Assembly (NCBI RefSeq): GCF_020283565.1 | Contig: NC_060062.1 | Span: 20,060,127-20,124,126 of the forward strand | Reading direction: 5' to 3' | DNA from: Trifolium pratense | Taxonomy: Eukaryota > Streptophyta > Magnoliopsida > Fabales > Fabaceae | DNA: 64,000 nucleotides | Shown: positions 47,695 to 59,818 of the stretch, piece after piece | Position numbering within the stretch: position 1 is the stretch's first letter | How the letters are laid out: each line of letters opens with the position of its first letter | The notes under the pieces: generated by a model | What the model was told of the DNA's origin: nothing | What the model saw: only the letters and a program-made list of their open reading frames with translations | Databases searched by the model: none | Made by a program: the position numbers and the translations under genes

Positions 47695-47705
47695 CGATGT
47701 GGGAC
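47695..47705 (-). promoter_or_regulatory. USE of U5 snRNA
   Basis: GTCCCACATCG on the minus strand, identical to the U2 USE. The gap to TATA is 32 nt, again the Pol II-type spacing. Confidence 0.9.
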
Positions 47706-47936
47706 TTCCTTTAGAACATAATCTTCCTTTAGAAGCCCTTTCATTTTACTTGTATACACTCACTTGACCCCTTTCCCTTTCCCTCTGTCACAATCTTCCA
47801 CTCTTCACTCATTCATCCAAACACCTATTTGGAATGTTTAATCTTTTCTCTTCAATTTCATATGTTTAAAATCATTTTAGACTTCTTCAATATCTCAAAG
47901 AAAGAAGAATAAACATTTGCTGAAGCTTTTCCTTCC

Positions 47937-47967
47937 ACATACATACATACATACATACATACATACT
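47937..47967. repeat. (ACAT)n microsatellite
   Basis: Seven to eight consecutive CATA units. A likely polymorphic marker. Confidence 0.9.
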
Positions 47968-48849
47968 TTCTTTTTATTATATGGGGTTTCTGTTACGTGA
48001 AACAAACTTCAGCTTTTTGTGAATCGTCTTGCTTTTAGGGGAAGTATCGATCAATTATATTTGTGATACTGATATCTCAGAGTTACATTATTACATCTCA
48101 CGTTTATATCATTTCACACTTTGGTCATGGTGCTCATTCCTCTCTTTTAACTTATTCGTATGAATTTTTGCATACGAATTTTTGTATATCGTAATAGTGT
48201 ATTCTCGATGACAATGGGCAGCCAATACAACATCCTTACTGCATCTTTTTTATGCAGATATATTTTAAAGGCAATATTTTAAGACCTATTCTACAAATCT
48301 CTATTTGTCTGGTCTTTGGGTGGCTATGATTAGGTACCATTATAGTTAATCTGCAGTGTTGCTTTGCATTTCCAAATTCATTTAGCTTAAGTGTATCGAG
48401 CAACATAGACTCTCTTTAAACAACTGGTCGAGCAACTTCTATACCATTAATTCTGAAAGTAGACACCGATGAAAATTGTGCCAACATTCTATTTTCTATT
48501 GTTCTAGTCATTAAGAACTGTCACTGCAGAAAGGGAAAGAGTTATTCATTTGCTTTGAGGTACTACTGATGATTTCAGTGCTATTTTACAAATTTGTGCC
48601 AATTTAGTTCACCAGCCCAGTGACAACTTTGATGATCCTAGATGGTATTGGCTGAGTCGTCGATGATCCTAGATGGTTTATCAATCTGGTTATATAGAGC
48701 GACAGTACATTCCTGAAACAGCCCAGTGACAACTTTGATGATTCTAATGTTTGTGTCATATTTTTCAGTTTCATTTTGGAACTATAACTGAACCGTCAGT
48801 TTGTTGGTGAATGGCATTCTGCTTGTTTAGCATATTGACTGACTTTGCA

Positions 48850-49120
48850 GATTCGAGACATATGAGAAAGAATAAGAAGCTTATTCTCGTGTTTTTCCAT
48901 TGGTGAATTAAGACGCTCCTTTAAATATGATCCAACAGGCAACAACATATGCATTTTGCTGAAGTTTATCCTTCTCAATTACATTCAGAACAGCTAATCC
49001 CGCAACAGTACAAACATGATTTCCTGCAAATGTGCTAAAATAGTAAACATATTTCAGAACCTTTGCAATCTCAAGAGTTGTTACAACTGCACCAATAGGT
49101 GCACCATTACCATTTTTCTG
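48850..49120 (-). pseudogene. Alanine-glyoxylate aminotransferase 2-like pseudogene fragment
   Basis: The minus strand reads [20 protein letters not shown], then [20 protein letters not shown] and [11 protein letters not shown]. After a frameshift it continues [10 protein letters not shown]. This is the collinear C-terminal region of class-III PLP aminotransferases of the AGXT2 type (GNG-PLGAVVTTPEIA, TFGGNPVC, GLAVL). The PLP-lysine region and everything before it are missing, and the part after [10 protein letters not shown] does not match the family. It is a dead piece of a gene for a mitochondrial aminotransferase, probably carried here by a transposon or segmental duplication. Confidence 0.8.
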
Positions 49121-49139
49121 ATATGACCAAGTTTTTCAG

Positions 49140-50090
49140 GGCATGAGTTGTAACTTTCAAAATAATGTTTGATAGTTGGCATGCTCTCCAAACAATGTCA
49201 CTGGAATTTCATATTATACTCCAAACTTGTCCAAAATAATGTTTGATAGTTGGCATGTTCTTTCAAAATAAGGCTTTAGGATTTTTACAATTTTTGTTTG
49301 AGTTTGAGTTTGAGTTTAGGCCGTATTTGGTTTTTTTAAAGAAAAAATTGTTTTTTTTTTCAAAAAATCTTATCGACGCGCAAATTTGCCCTAAACTCGA
49401 ACCTATATGAGTTTTTACGAGTTTACAATGAAAATGATTCTACGAGCGATTCCACTCGTTTTTTCATCCTAGACTCGTAGACTCTTACAAGTCTACTCGC
49501 GAGTCTAACAATCATGCATGTGAGCTCATATAAGTGGGTACAAAATTTGCAACTGATGAATTGATCATGTTGGTGGTGCAGCCTTTAGGTTATGCAGGGC
49601 ATATAAACTCGTTTCGATGACAGTTCTTTAGGCTATACAAAGATAGAGGTGTATGCTAATTCTTTTAAACCACGATGCCAAAACTGTCTGCATATCTTGG
49701 ATGTGAGAATTTGATTGTACTTGTACTGTGTTGTTCAATTTCCCCTTCGACTTATATGTACTGATATGGCACATTGTCAGGCTTTATTATGGCTTTTATG
49801 TTTTAGAAAAATGCATATATTGACAATTTGAATGTGCTAGCATACCCTCAAGAACTTTGAACATGTTAAATTTATTACCTGTGTGATGTGATGTATTTGG
49901 GAGATTAGTTTATTTTGCCTGCTGCGAATTTTATTAAGCCATAAACTATGACACAATTTGTAACAAAGACTTTTTATTCTTCTTAGCTAAGTAATGTAGA
50001 CATTATAAGTTTTCTTTTCTTATAATGTCACTGGTACGAACTCCGTAGGAAAAATTTTTGGGCACACAAAATGAGTTTTTTTTCTCCCAA
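49140..50090. other. Intergenic with repeat debris
   Basis: ATAATGTTTGATAGTTGGCATG occurs near 49163 and again near 49233. ACTCGTAGACTC/GAGTTTACGAG-type text near 49400-49510 resembles transposon debris. No gene was seen. Confidence 0.4.
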
Positions 50091-50106
50091 TTTTTTTTTG
50101 GAAAAT

Positions 50107-50275
50107 GCTAAACAGTGCCCCGAGCACTAGTTAAACATGTTAAAATAGAAATTATATCTCGAAATACGTATATTTAATGCCTCAAAAGTATAAAAAGTTG
50201 TCTTTTCAATATAAATTTTATCTTTTATTTCCTTTTTAGGTATGCTTAACAAGTGCCCCGGGGGCACTGTTTAGC
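50107..50275. mobile_element. MITE with GCTAAACAGTGCCC termini
   Basis: GCTAAACAGTGCCC at 50107-50120 is exactly inverted at 50262-50275. An inner pair (GAGCACTAGTTAA versus TTAACAAGTGCCCC) extends the similarity. The outer border may lie a few bases further out. Confidence 0.75.
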
Positions 50276-50967
50276 ATCACCCTTTTTTTTTTCATACGTA
50301 AGAATTAGAAATTGAACTTTGATCACTTGCTTAAGAGGACTCTTATCACTTGAATCAATTCATGAGAATTTATTTTTGCACTCCCTAGCCTTCTGGTGTT
50401 CCCTAAATTTTTTCAAAAATATCATACACAATTCTGGAACTCAAGCACCCTTAATTCATGAAAATTTAGAATTTTACACGTTCAATTTGAACGTCTCCGA
50501 TACATATATGAAATTTAAGGATTCTACGAATTAAAGTTTTAAAACTTGAAGAATCCCTATACATACTACATATATGAAATTTAAGGATTTTATCAATAGA
50601 AAAAACTCTGAATATTATGAGTTATTTTTAATGAAAGAGTTTTTTCTATCCTCCACCCTATATAACAAACTCAACTCAAAGAAAAATTGGATAATGTAAT
50701 TTTTTTAGTCTAACAATAATGGTTGTGGCAAGACATTATCAAAAGAAAAAACAGAACTCTTTGTTGATGACATTTAAATATATTTTAATTAATTTTGTCA
50801 AAAAAAAAAATTAATTAAGACAAAAACTCTTAAAAAGTTTTTGGAACATAAAACTCTATAATTCTATAAATTATTTTTTCGTTAAATTATTTTGCACGTA
50901 TAGTTTCTTTTCTTTATAAGTTGTGTGTTTACCTGTTTATTTTGCACTTTTGAATGAGTTGAGGTCC

Positions 50968-51527
50968 TGGGGATGGCAATGGGTGCCCATGGGTGCGGGT
51001 TTGATACAACCCAAACTCACACCCATATATTCGGGTGCCACCCAAACCCAAACGTTGTTCGGGTGGAAAAATGAAACCCACACCCGCACCTGTTGGGTTC
51101 GAGTTTTTTCACCCAAACCCAAAACCCGTAACAAGAACACGCATACTTGATTATCTGCTCAAATCCGACCCGAACTATATTTGATAAAATGCAAAATGTA
51201 ACATAATTTGGTAATATAGTTTGTAAATTTCAAAATAGTTTTTTTTTACTAAACAATTCATCAAATGTTATCATCACTACAACATGCACCAGTACAGCAT
51301 TTAAAAACTTAAAATGGAGCAAAATAAATAGGGGTAAATAGGAAATTTAATATATAACCGGGTGGATGAATGAGTTTCGGGTGTGGGTTTTATACTACCC
51401 AAACCCACACTCATATATTCGGGTGCCACCCGAATCCAAACCCAAACCTAGTCAACTCGGGTTTTGCCCGTTGACTTGGTTTGGTTTTAGGTGGGTCTAT
51501 CGGGTTTGAGTTTTCTCGCCATCCCTA
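50968..51527. mobile_element. Non-autonomous DNA element with GGGATGGC ends
   Basis: The left end GGGGATGGCAATGGGTGCCC and the right end (TCTCGCCATCCCTA) are inverted. Both flanks of the interior carry proline/glycine-like CCCAAACCCA and GGGTTTGGG text in inverted order (51010-51130 and 51360-51500). The ORFs on both strands are low-complexity by-products. It is probably hAT-like. Confidence 0.6.
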
Positions 51528-51986
51528 TGCCCTGGCCTACTATAACACAAAAGCCCATGAGATGCCTTATAAGTTATTTATGAGGAAGATTTACTTTTGT
51601 CACCCTACCCATTTCTTGTGCATCCTACAAAATTATCAAAATACCTCTATTTGCTATTTAGGTAGCGGATTTTGTCCGTCACTTAAGGTTCCGTTTGGAT
51701 TGATGTAATATAATGGAATGGAGCGGAGCAGGGTGAAATATAATAATGTTCCATTGTTTGGATTTGAAAAATAATAATGGGAATGAAATGGAATAGGATG
51801 GAATGAATTTCACCTCATACAACCATTTATCTTCAATTTTGTTCATCTTCTTTTTAAAATATTCAAACAATGGAATGAAAGATTTATTCACTGCTTAAAT
51901 AGAGGACGACCATTTGACAACAAATATGTCCATTTGATAACGAGTTTGGGTTTCCTCAATTTATTATCTCTCCTTTAATTTTTGGC

Positions 51987-52250
51987 AAACCACCATTTTT
52001 GTCCTTGAAAGTGTAACTCACAGTCACATTAGTCCTTGAATGTATCGAAATTGCAAATATATCCCTACTATCTCATTTGATAGTAATTTTTTGGACTAAA
52101 TTAACCAACTAAGAAAATATTCGAGGACTAAATTGACTACTCAGAGGACCAAAATGACTAATAAAAAGAATATTTAATAGATCTGTTTGCAATTTTAATA
52201 CACTCAGAGTAATGTGACAGTGAGTTACACATTCGACCACCAAAATAACT
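51987..52250. mobile_element. MITE with long inverted ends near the FIP1 promoter
   Basis: ACCATTTTTGTCCTTGAAAG and GTGTAACTCACAGTCACATTA near the left end are mirrored by TAATGTGACAGTGAGTTACAC and the following bases near 52210-52245. It lies about 260 bp upstream of the FIP1 start codon. Confidence 0.65.
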
Positions 52251-52508
52251 GATTATTTTTTAATTTTTCACAAGCTAAGATTAGTGGGGTCTATGGATTA
52301 GTGGCTATTACTAATGGGTCCCACTAAGGGCTTATATGTACTGTAACATAAGAAAAGAAAAAAGAAAATGGCTATTACTAATGGCAGGGTTTAAGAATGC
52401 AAGGGTTTTTGTGTTATCATTGAACACTGTAGAAATTATAAGGAGCCGCCTATAGTAGAGTTAGAGTAGTTACTCTCTTCATCGTATCGTACTATACTCT
52501 CTGCACAA

Positions 52509-55500
52509 ATGGAGCATGATTTCATAGACGACGATTTTGGAGAACTTTACGCCGACCTTCAACTTCCACCTTCTCCACAACAACAACAACAACCGCCACA
52601 TCATCATAATCATGACGGCGGCGGCGCCGATTTAAACAACAACAACGACGACGCTGATGCCGACGACGATGCAAATGATGATTATATTGAAACGGATAGT
52701 GACGATGATGGTTTAAAAATACTGTTGAACGACGATGATTGTCCTCGTGCTGGTGGTGGTGGTGTTTCCGTTGCTTGTGATGACGAGAATGTTCATCGTG
52801 AAGGTTTGGACAACAACGCGGAGGAGGAGTACATTCATCACTCCAAGATTGCTTCGGAGTTTGTTACTTCTGATGCACATGGTGGTGGTTACGGTAAAAA
52901 TGGTGCCAAAGGTGGATACGGTTCACAATTTTTTCGTTCTAAGGTAATAATCTACTTACTTCCATTTCTATTACAATTTCTTTTCCATTTCGACCATTCT
53001 TGTTTCGAGTTAGTTAATCAGTATATCAAGTTAGGATAACTCATTAATTATCAACTGAACTTAATTAACCACAAATTTGAACTCATTAACCACGATTTCA
53101 TGATTATACGTAGATTCGATCGAATACTGATTATACGTAGATTCGATCGAATACTTGAAAATTAAGGTTAATAACGTTTAAACTTGTGATTAATAAAGAT
53201 TAGTAATTCTCGACGTCTTTGAACTGGGTAGACCATTCAGAAAGTTATCAAATTTTGTTGTCCCGATTGATATTACAAGTGACATTGTGGCAGCATTTAT
53301 GCAATTGAAACGTGTTTAATGATTAAATTTTTGGAGATGGGTTGTTTATTATGATTATGATTCATTTTGTAGTTTATGAAGACTCAAGGATCAATGTTTG
53401 TGAATAATAATACGAAGGCAAGTAAGTCAATGGGGTTGAATAAAGATTGTTCATCTTTCACTCAAGGAAGAGGGGATAATATTCAGAATCAGATATCAAG
53501 CTCAAGTTACTTTGGTGGATCTTTTCTTCCTCGGCATTGGTCAGTTTGTACATTCTGATGTTGTTTTGTCCATGCTTATATCAACATATTACATTTCATT
53601 CTTCTAAAATTAAAAGATTCAATCTTATGTGCTAATTTCATATTCTACCATACAGGAATATATATGATGTAAACATTGATAAATTGGAGGAGAAGCCATG
53701 GAGGATTCCTGGAGCTGACATAACAGATTACTTCAATTTTGGTTTAAATGAGAACACTTGGAAGCAATATTGTTCGTCTTTGGTGAGTTCATTATTGTGC
53801 TTCCGATAGCTTAACTTGTAGCTTAATGTGATGCTTGTCTCTTGCTTTTTCTGGTCAGCGTCAAGAATAAATAACTTATGCTTTCAGTAACTAATAATAG
53901 TCTTGTAGTTTCTACTATATCCCTCTTGCATTGCACATCATTATTATAATTTGTTTTGTGTTAAACTTTAATGGTGATATTATTGGTGTGTGGTTTCAAT
54001 TAGGAAAATCCTGTTTAACTTATCTAATAAGAACCTTATACTCTCAAATTTTCAAAGGGTCAACTGTGGCAAACATCAATGCAAATGGGTATCCCTGTTA
54101 ATAAATATACTTAATTGAATCAAGTTTCTAAAAATGTGTAAAAAAAATTTGGTGTATGCTTGGAAACTCTTGTTTCCATGGTGAAGAGTCACAGCAAGTC
54201 AAAAGCTACCTTACCTTACATAGCTTCAACTAAACATGCGTCTAGTGACAAGGCACCGGTGTTCCAAACACACTATTAAGCTGTTTTACTGTGCTGAATG
54301 CTCTTGTTTGACCTTGCTCACTGGAGTTGGTATTTTCAGGCATCCACACAGGAGCAATTTGATCAACCTGTATCAGGGAGCTTACATTCTCCTTCCTCAA
54401 AATGTCAAGTGGTATGCTGATATTAAGCAATTTAATTATTCATTCACGCTTCCTTCTTAACCGTTGAATACAAATATGACATTGGGGCTTTGTGATTGAC
54501 TGTTTGTCCAGCCAAAGGGCAGAGCAATACAAGTTGAAGACAGTGTGGTTGAGCGCCAGCCATCCATCCATTTGAGGCGTCCGCGCAGTATAGATTCTGA
54601 TGTTATTATACAGGTTTGCACTCACTCCAAGTTTACCATAATTCTTGTGCTGTAATTGTCATATGTTGTTATAGTAATCATGGGTGCCTTGGAGCAGATC
54701 AAGGTGCATGGGCCCTCTGACAACAATTCTGGTTCTGTCAAGAGCAGCGTACACGATTCATCTGAAGAGGGGGATTTAATTTCAGGCAATAACAGAAACA
54801 AAAGCAATTCTTCTAGTGAACATGATGTTTTATCTGAAGAACATATAGAAGATGCTAAAAAATCAGAAGAGTCGTCTGGTCAGGAAAGGTCTGTTATTTT
54901 TCCGAAAATTTCAGTGATTCCTTATATATGGTATATGCGATATGATTATGCCAATTCCAGTTGTAGGCATCTGTTTTCACTTAATTAGAGCTTTTGTGTG
55001 TTTCAAACATGTTAGAAGTATGACCAACAGCACCAAAATAACAATGAAAACTAAAATCATAGAGATACATAAGGATTTAGAGGAAAGGACCCCTTTACTA
55101 AAATGATCTTCACCCTCAACCTTCAATTTCCTTCCTCAGCTCCAGATCACTCAAGCGGTGTTAAATATAATCCTCCACTATGTCATAACGGTAGTAATTT
55201 ACTGATAATGATTAGTACCTTACATTATATGGACAATCATATCTTTTATATAGTCGCATTTCTTGTTACTAAGGGTCCTTCGTTGAAATTCGTAAATGAC
55301 TTTTAGGACTTTCTCCTTCTATTGAAATATAAATTTCTCAATAAAATTTACCATGCTTCTTGAAGTTGTTTGTTTGGTAGGGGGAGTTGAACATATAAAA
55401 TAACTGATGTGGATTTTTATTTTTCACAATCACAGAAATGACCCAATTCCTGATGTGGTCAAAGTTCAGCATCCAGATGAAGAGGACCGAAATTCCGACG

Positions 55501-58500
55501 ATGGTAAAGTGCTGGAGGAAGAAATGAAAACAGAAGAGAGAGTTGACATTGACACATGCAGTGCAAATCCATGCTGGAGTGAACCAGAATTATCACTTGG
55601 TGATCAAGAACTTAGTCTGACTTATTCTGACAGTGGTTCTGAAGGAACTGAAGATGTTATACATGTTTATAATGAGAAAAATCAGAGCCCTTTAAGAAGT
55701 CATTTGGTGAGTTCTGACACCGGCATAAAGGAGTCTTTGTCACTTTATGATAAAACCTCAAAGAACATTAGTGTCAACAGAAAACCAGTAAATATATCTT
55801 ATTATTCAAGAAATAGAGGTCCAGTACAACAGGATCAGAGGCATCAAAGGGGTAGACATATCCCCGGTTCTAAGCTGAAAAAGCACATAGAAAATGATAA
55901 TAATGTCTCTCACATCCCCAGATCCAGTGGAAGGAGTCAGTCTCCCTGGGGTCATCAATTTGTTAATTACAGATCCGATGAACAACTGCAATATTTTGGA
56001 AATCACGAAAGAAAAGATGTTTCATATAATTGGGAAACAAAACAAACAAACTATCATGGTGCTGACAAAAATGTTGATGAACTGGATCAGGCAGTTTACA
56101 GTGAATATTCAGATAGGGAAAATGAAGACAGATTCAGGGAGAATGGAAATCAATATATCAGAAAAATTGGGGATAAGAGGGAGTCTTATTTTGAGCGACG
56201 AACTCTAATAAAATATAATGAAGACAACGATTGGTATCCTACTAGTAGAAAACATTATGTCGATGATGACCCGAGTCTCCTCTCGTATAGGGAGTCAAGG
56301 CAGTTTCTTTCGAAGCATTCCTCCTTTCCTGCTAACGATAGAGAAGGTCAAAGGAGGATAATGCATCACAAGCCTCATTTTAAGGATGGAAACTGTGATT
56401 ATGATCGATGTTTTGATGAAGATGAGTTTGAGGTTTTAAACAGAAGTTATAGAAGGCCCTCTACTTTTGCTGAGAGAGAAATGGAATATTTGAATAATAC
56501 ACATGAAGAGCAGTTTCTACAAATTGATAGATCACTAGAAAGATATACAGGAAGGGGTAGACATCATGACAGGCCCCCCTTAATTGCGGATACCCTGTGG
56601 TCTGGGGAACCGGAAGATGAGTTCCCCAAATATGCACATAATCAGAATTCATATTTGAAGTACCAGAGGCAATCTTATACCGATTCAGGGAGACATTATA
56701 TGCATAGAGTAAATGATAGTTTTAGGGGAGATGAGAGACATAACCAGGCCACCAATAGAGGCAATAACTGGCATTGTGATTATACTGATGCTGCTGAAGA
56801 TGAAGATTGCACAACTTCTCCTGTAGACGACTGTGAGTTTTACCCTCTTCCATCTGAGGTTCCACACTGGACCAACAATGACAATATTGTTTGGCATGAT
56901 GGATTTTACCCTGACGAGGATGCATTATTCTACGACAAAACTCCAAGGCACGGAAGGCATGCAAGAAATGGAACTATGCATGCTAGGGTGCAAAGATATG
57001 ATATAAAATTACAGCAGCATCGGATAAATTTTTCAGAGAGAGATAGAAACAGCTTTTTTAAAAGAAGCTCTAAGGTTATGAATGGAGATCACTGTCGTCA
57101 GACAGTGCTGAGATGCAGGAAATCAGTTGACATGATTACTTGGGAAGGAAAGGTAAAATTGGGGAAGTTATGGTTAAGAACCTGCATTGCTGTACCTTTT
57201 TATCCATATGAGCTACTCAACATCTGTTTGGCTCCAATGTTTTCTCATTCAATATCTATTGTACCACTGCCCTCATGCAGCTATATATTGTTTTTTCTAT
57301 CTTTACCTTCTTTATTTTTTATTATTCTTTTAAAATAATTAAGATTGTAGTGATGAGTGATGACCTTAAGTTAAGCATCCTATGAAGCTAAAATATGAAG
57401 CTAAATTGAAGAGAATTTCAAGTAAAAAACTAAAAGCAATCTCATGGAGTCATTATAGCTTAAGTCCCAGATTTCCTTTCCAAAATAAAACGTGGTATTT
57501 CATGGCTTGAAGGTGCTACTTTTGTGTCATGTACATTTATCTGTATGTCATTTTGTTTGGTATTACTTTCATGTACTGTATTTTTCCTTTTGTTTTAGTT
57601 GATTTTTATATTTTCCGTCAACCTAGTTTAATTTTATTCTGGGTATTCATTGAAAACGGAGCCTTGACGCAACAGTTGGGATTGCTGTTGTGTGACTTAG
57701 AGGTTATAGGTTTGTGGAATAAGCCTCCTACTTATGCAATGTAAGGCTACCTTCAATAGATCTATAATGGGTCCGTGGTGGGAGATTTATGCCACCATGC
57801 CCTTTTTTGGGCATACTCTATAACTTTCGTGATTTTATAAATGGAACTCTATAACGATCTTCCTCTTTTTCTTCCTTTCCCCTTTGGATACTGGACCAGC
57901 CTGAAAATTAATATATGGGTTGTGCTGGGAATGTGACATGTGTGGTGATTATGATTGCTGTCACCACCATGGATAGTTAGCACAGATGATCAGGGGCTTA
58001 GTTAGTAATTGCACTCTTTGATCTTCTGTATTTATATAATTATGTGGCTTATGGTATGCTTTTCCGATGAATGTCTTATTTTGCTTGCACATCTTCCATT
58101 TATTTTCTGAATTTCTTAATCACTCAATACCTTGCATCCAGAGTCCACTTCGTAATTGTATCTGCAGAAAAGTCCCAAGAAATTTAAGAATAGTCTTGGA
58201 CATGGGTATGTGTGACATCAAGCATGAGGTGTAGCCAAAAAACATTTGTCACTGGTTTTATTTTTTTTTACTAAGATGCTATTAATTTTTTACCCCCAGA
58301 GCGTGAAGGGTACACTGGGGGGTTCTTTTTTACCTTTATATATGTAGAATCAGATTCAGATGAACTGACCTTACTTTTTCAAGTATATATTGTGTAATTA
58401 ATTTTATGATTTAATGCATGGATCTGATATGGTTGTGATGTTTTATGACCTTCAAAAGTCTGCACTGCTGTTCAAATAAAAGTATTATTTTATTGTGTAC

Positions 58501-59818
58501 AAAGAGTGGACTTGCATGTTTGGTCTAATTCTTGGACCTTGTTAATGATTCTAAATAAGTGTCTCTATCAATGAGGACAGTATCTTCCTAGTTTTTTGCC
58601 ATCCTCTAATAATGCTGTCTGTCTGCCTATGTTATTTTCAAGATATGTATTTTATATATTTTAGGTTACTGCTAAAAATAATTTCATGGAAAATAATTAG
58701 TAGTTTGAAGATGTATTACTGTTAATATTTTGTTCTGTAAAGAGCTTGATCACTATATTTTGTTCTGATAATATTTTCTTCTGCCCATTTACATGATTGA
58801 ATTATATTGGTCTGCTGCTTCAGTGTCATTTATACATTTAGTTCTTAAACTTCTCAGATTGATTTATCAGCATTTAACTTTAAAAATGAATGACACAGTT
58901 GATCATAGTATATTTTCACCTTATGTTGAGTATACAAGCCAGCGTAGTTATAAGTTACATTGTTATTATGTTGACTAATCCTTATCATCAGAAGTTCTAC
59001 TATTCTATTTTATAGTGGATAACTTGTATATATTTTACTTGAAACAATTCTACCTAGCATGCTGTCACTCTAATGACTTCCTGCTGCTGTCGATCATTTT
59101 ATTAGTATCCATGTTTATTTATATTGGACATTCTAACTTGGTAACTCAAATGCCTTCTTATTGCACTTTCACTCATTTATTTGATGCACTATACTAGTTC
59201 AACAACGGTGGTTTTTATTTGTTAGATAGTTTCGTGTTTTGATAATAAATTTATAAGATACCCTTGTGTCTGATTATGCAGTCTGCAGAAAGTTCCAGAG
59301 TGATGTGCAATGATAGACTTGCAAATGTGGATCAAGGGATTGCTGCGAAGCGGAAAGCTTTGGTTGGTTTTGATGATTCTCGTAAGAAGGCTATCAAATT
59401 TGACATCTCAAAATCTCAGTGTGACAACAAAAATAAGAAATTACTACAGAACATTCCAGATAAAAGGCAGAAAAAAGGTTTGGATATAGAAGAAGGTGAG
59501 ATACTAACAGACGAACCATCCACGGAGGTTTCTGTATCCAAAAGAGGTGTTTCTGAGAATGCAGCACTTGCTGACAGTGCAAAGAAGAGAATCTCACAAA
59601 ATGGAAATAATTCTGAGCTGCAGACAACTAATTTTGACAGCCAGAAGATTCTTGATACATTAGCTAAAATGGAGAAACGTAGGGAGCGCTTCAAGCAGCC
59701 CATCAGTGTGATAAAAGAAGCAGAAAAGAGTTTGAAGCCAAACACTGACTTGGCAGTTGGTATTGGTGAAATAAAGCAAAATAGGCCAGCTCGAAAGAGG
59801 CGCTGGAACGGCGGTTAG
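52509..59818 (+). CDS. FIP1: FIP1-like pre-mRNA polyadenylation factor, about 1115 aa
   Basis: Exons 52509-52943, 53373-53539, 53656-53782, 54340-54411, 54512-54613, 54698-54888, 55436-57152 and 59282-59818 join in phase. The N terminus is acidic ([18 protein letters not shown], then an Asp/Asn-rich stretch). The Fip1 motif [20 protein letters not shown] spans exon 3. The long exon 7 and the C-terminal exon are Arg/Asp/Ser-rich and disordered, with [11 protein letters not shown] and a final KRRWNGG. Plants have two such proteins (FIPS3/At3g66652 and FIPS5/At5g58040), scaffolds in the CPSF complex that contact poly(A) polymerase and CPSF30; I cannot decide which is orthologous. Small uncertainties: exon 4 may end at 54408, and exon 6 may start three bases earlier. 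Intron 7 is 2.1 kb without visible exons. Confidence 0.9.
53101..53154. repeat. Perfect 27-bp tandem duplication in FIP1 intron 1
   Basis: TGATTATACGTAGATTCGAT plus CGAATAC occurs twice head to tail without mismatch. Each copy contains the palindrome ATTCGATCGAAT. A recent duplication. Confidence 0.9.

Noticed and set aside
54242..54460. Short ORFs on both strands near 54.3 kb
   Set aside because: They overlap intron 3 and exon 4 of the FIP1-like gene in other frames.
57153..59281. Possible extra exons in FIP1 intron 7
   Set aside because: ORFs there are short and AT-driven; exons 7 and 8 already join in phase 0.
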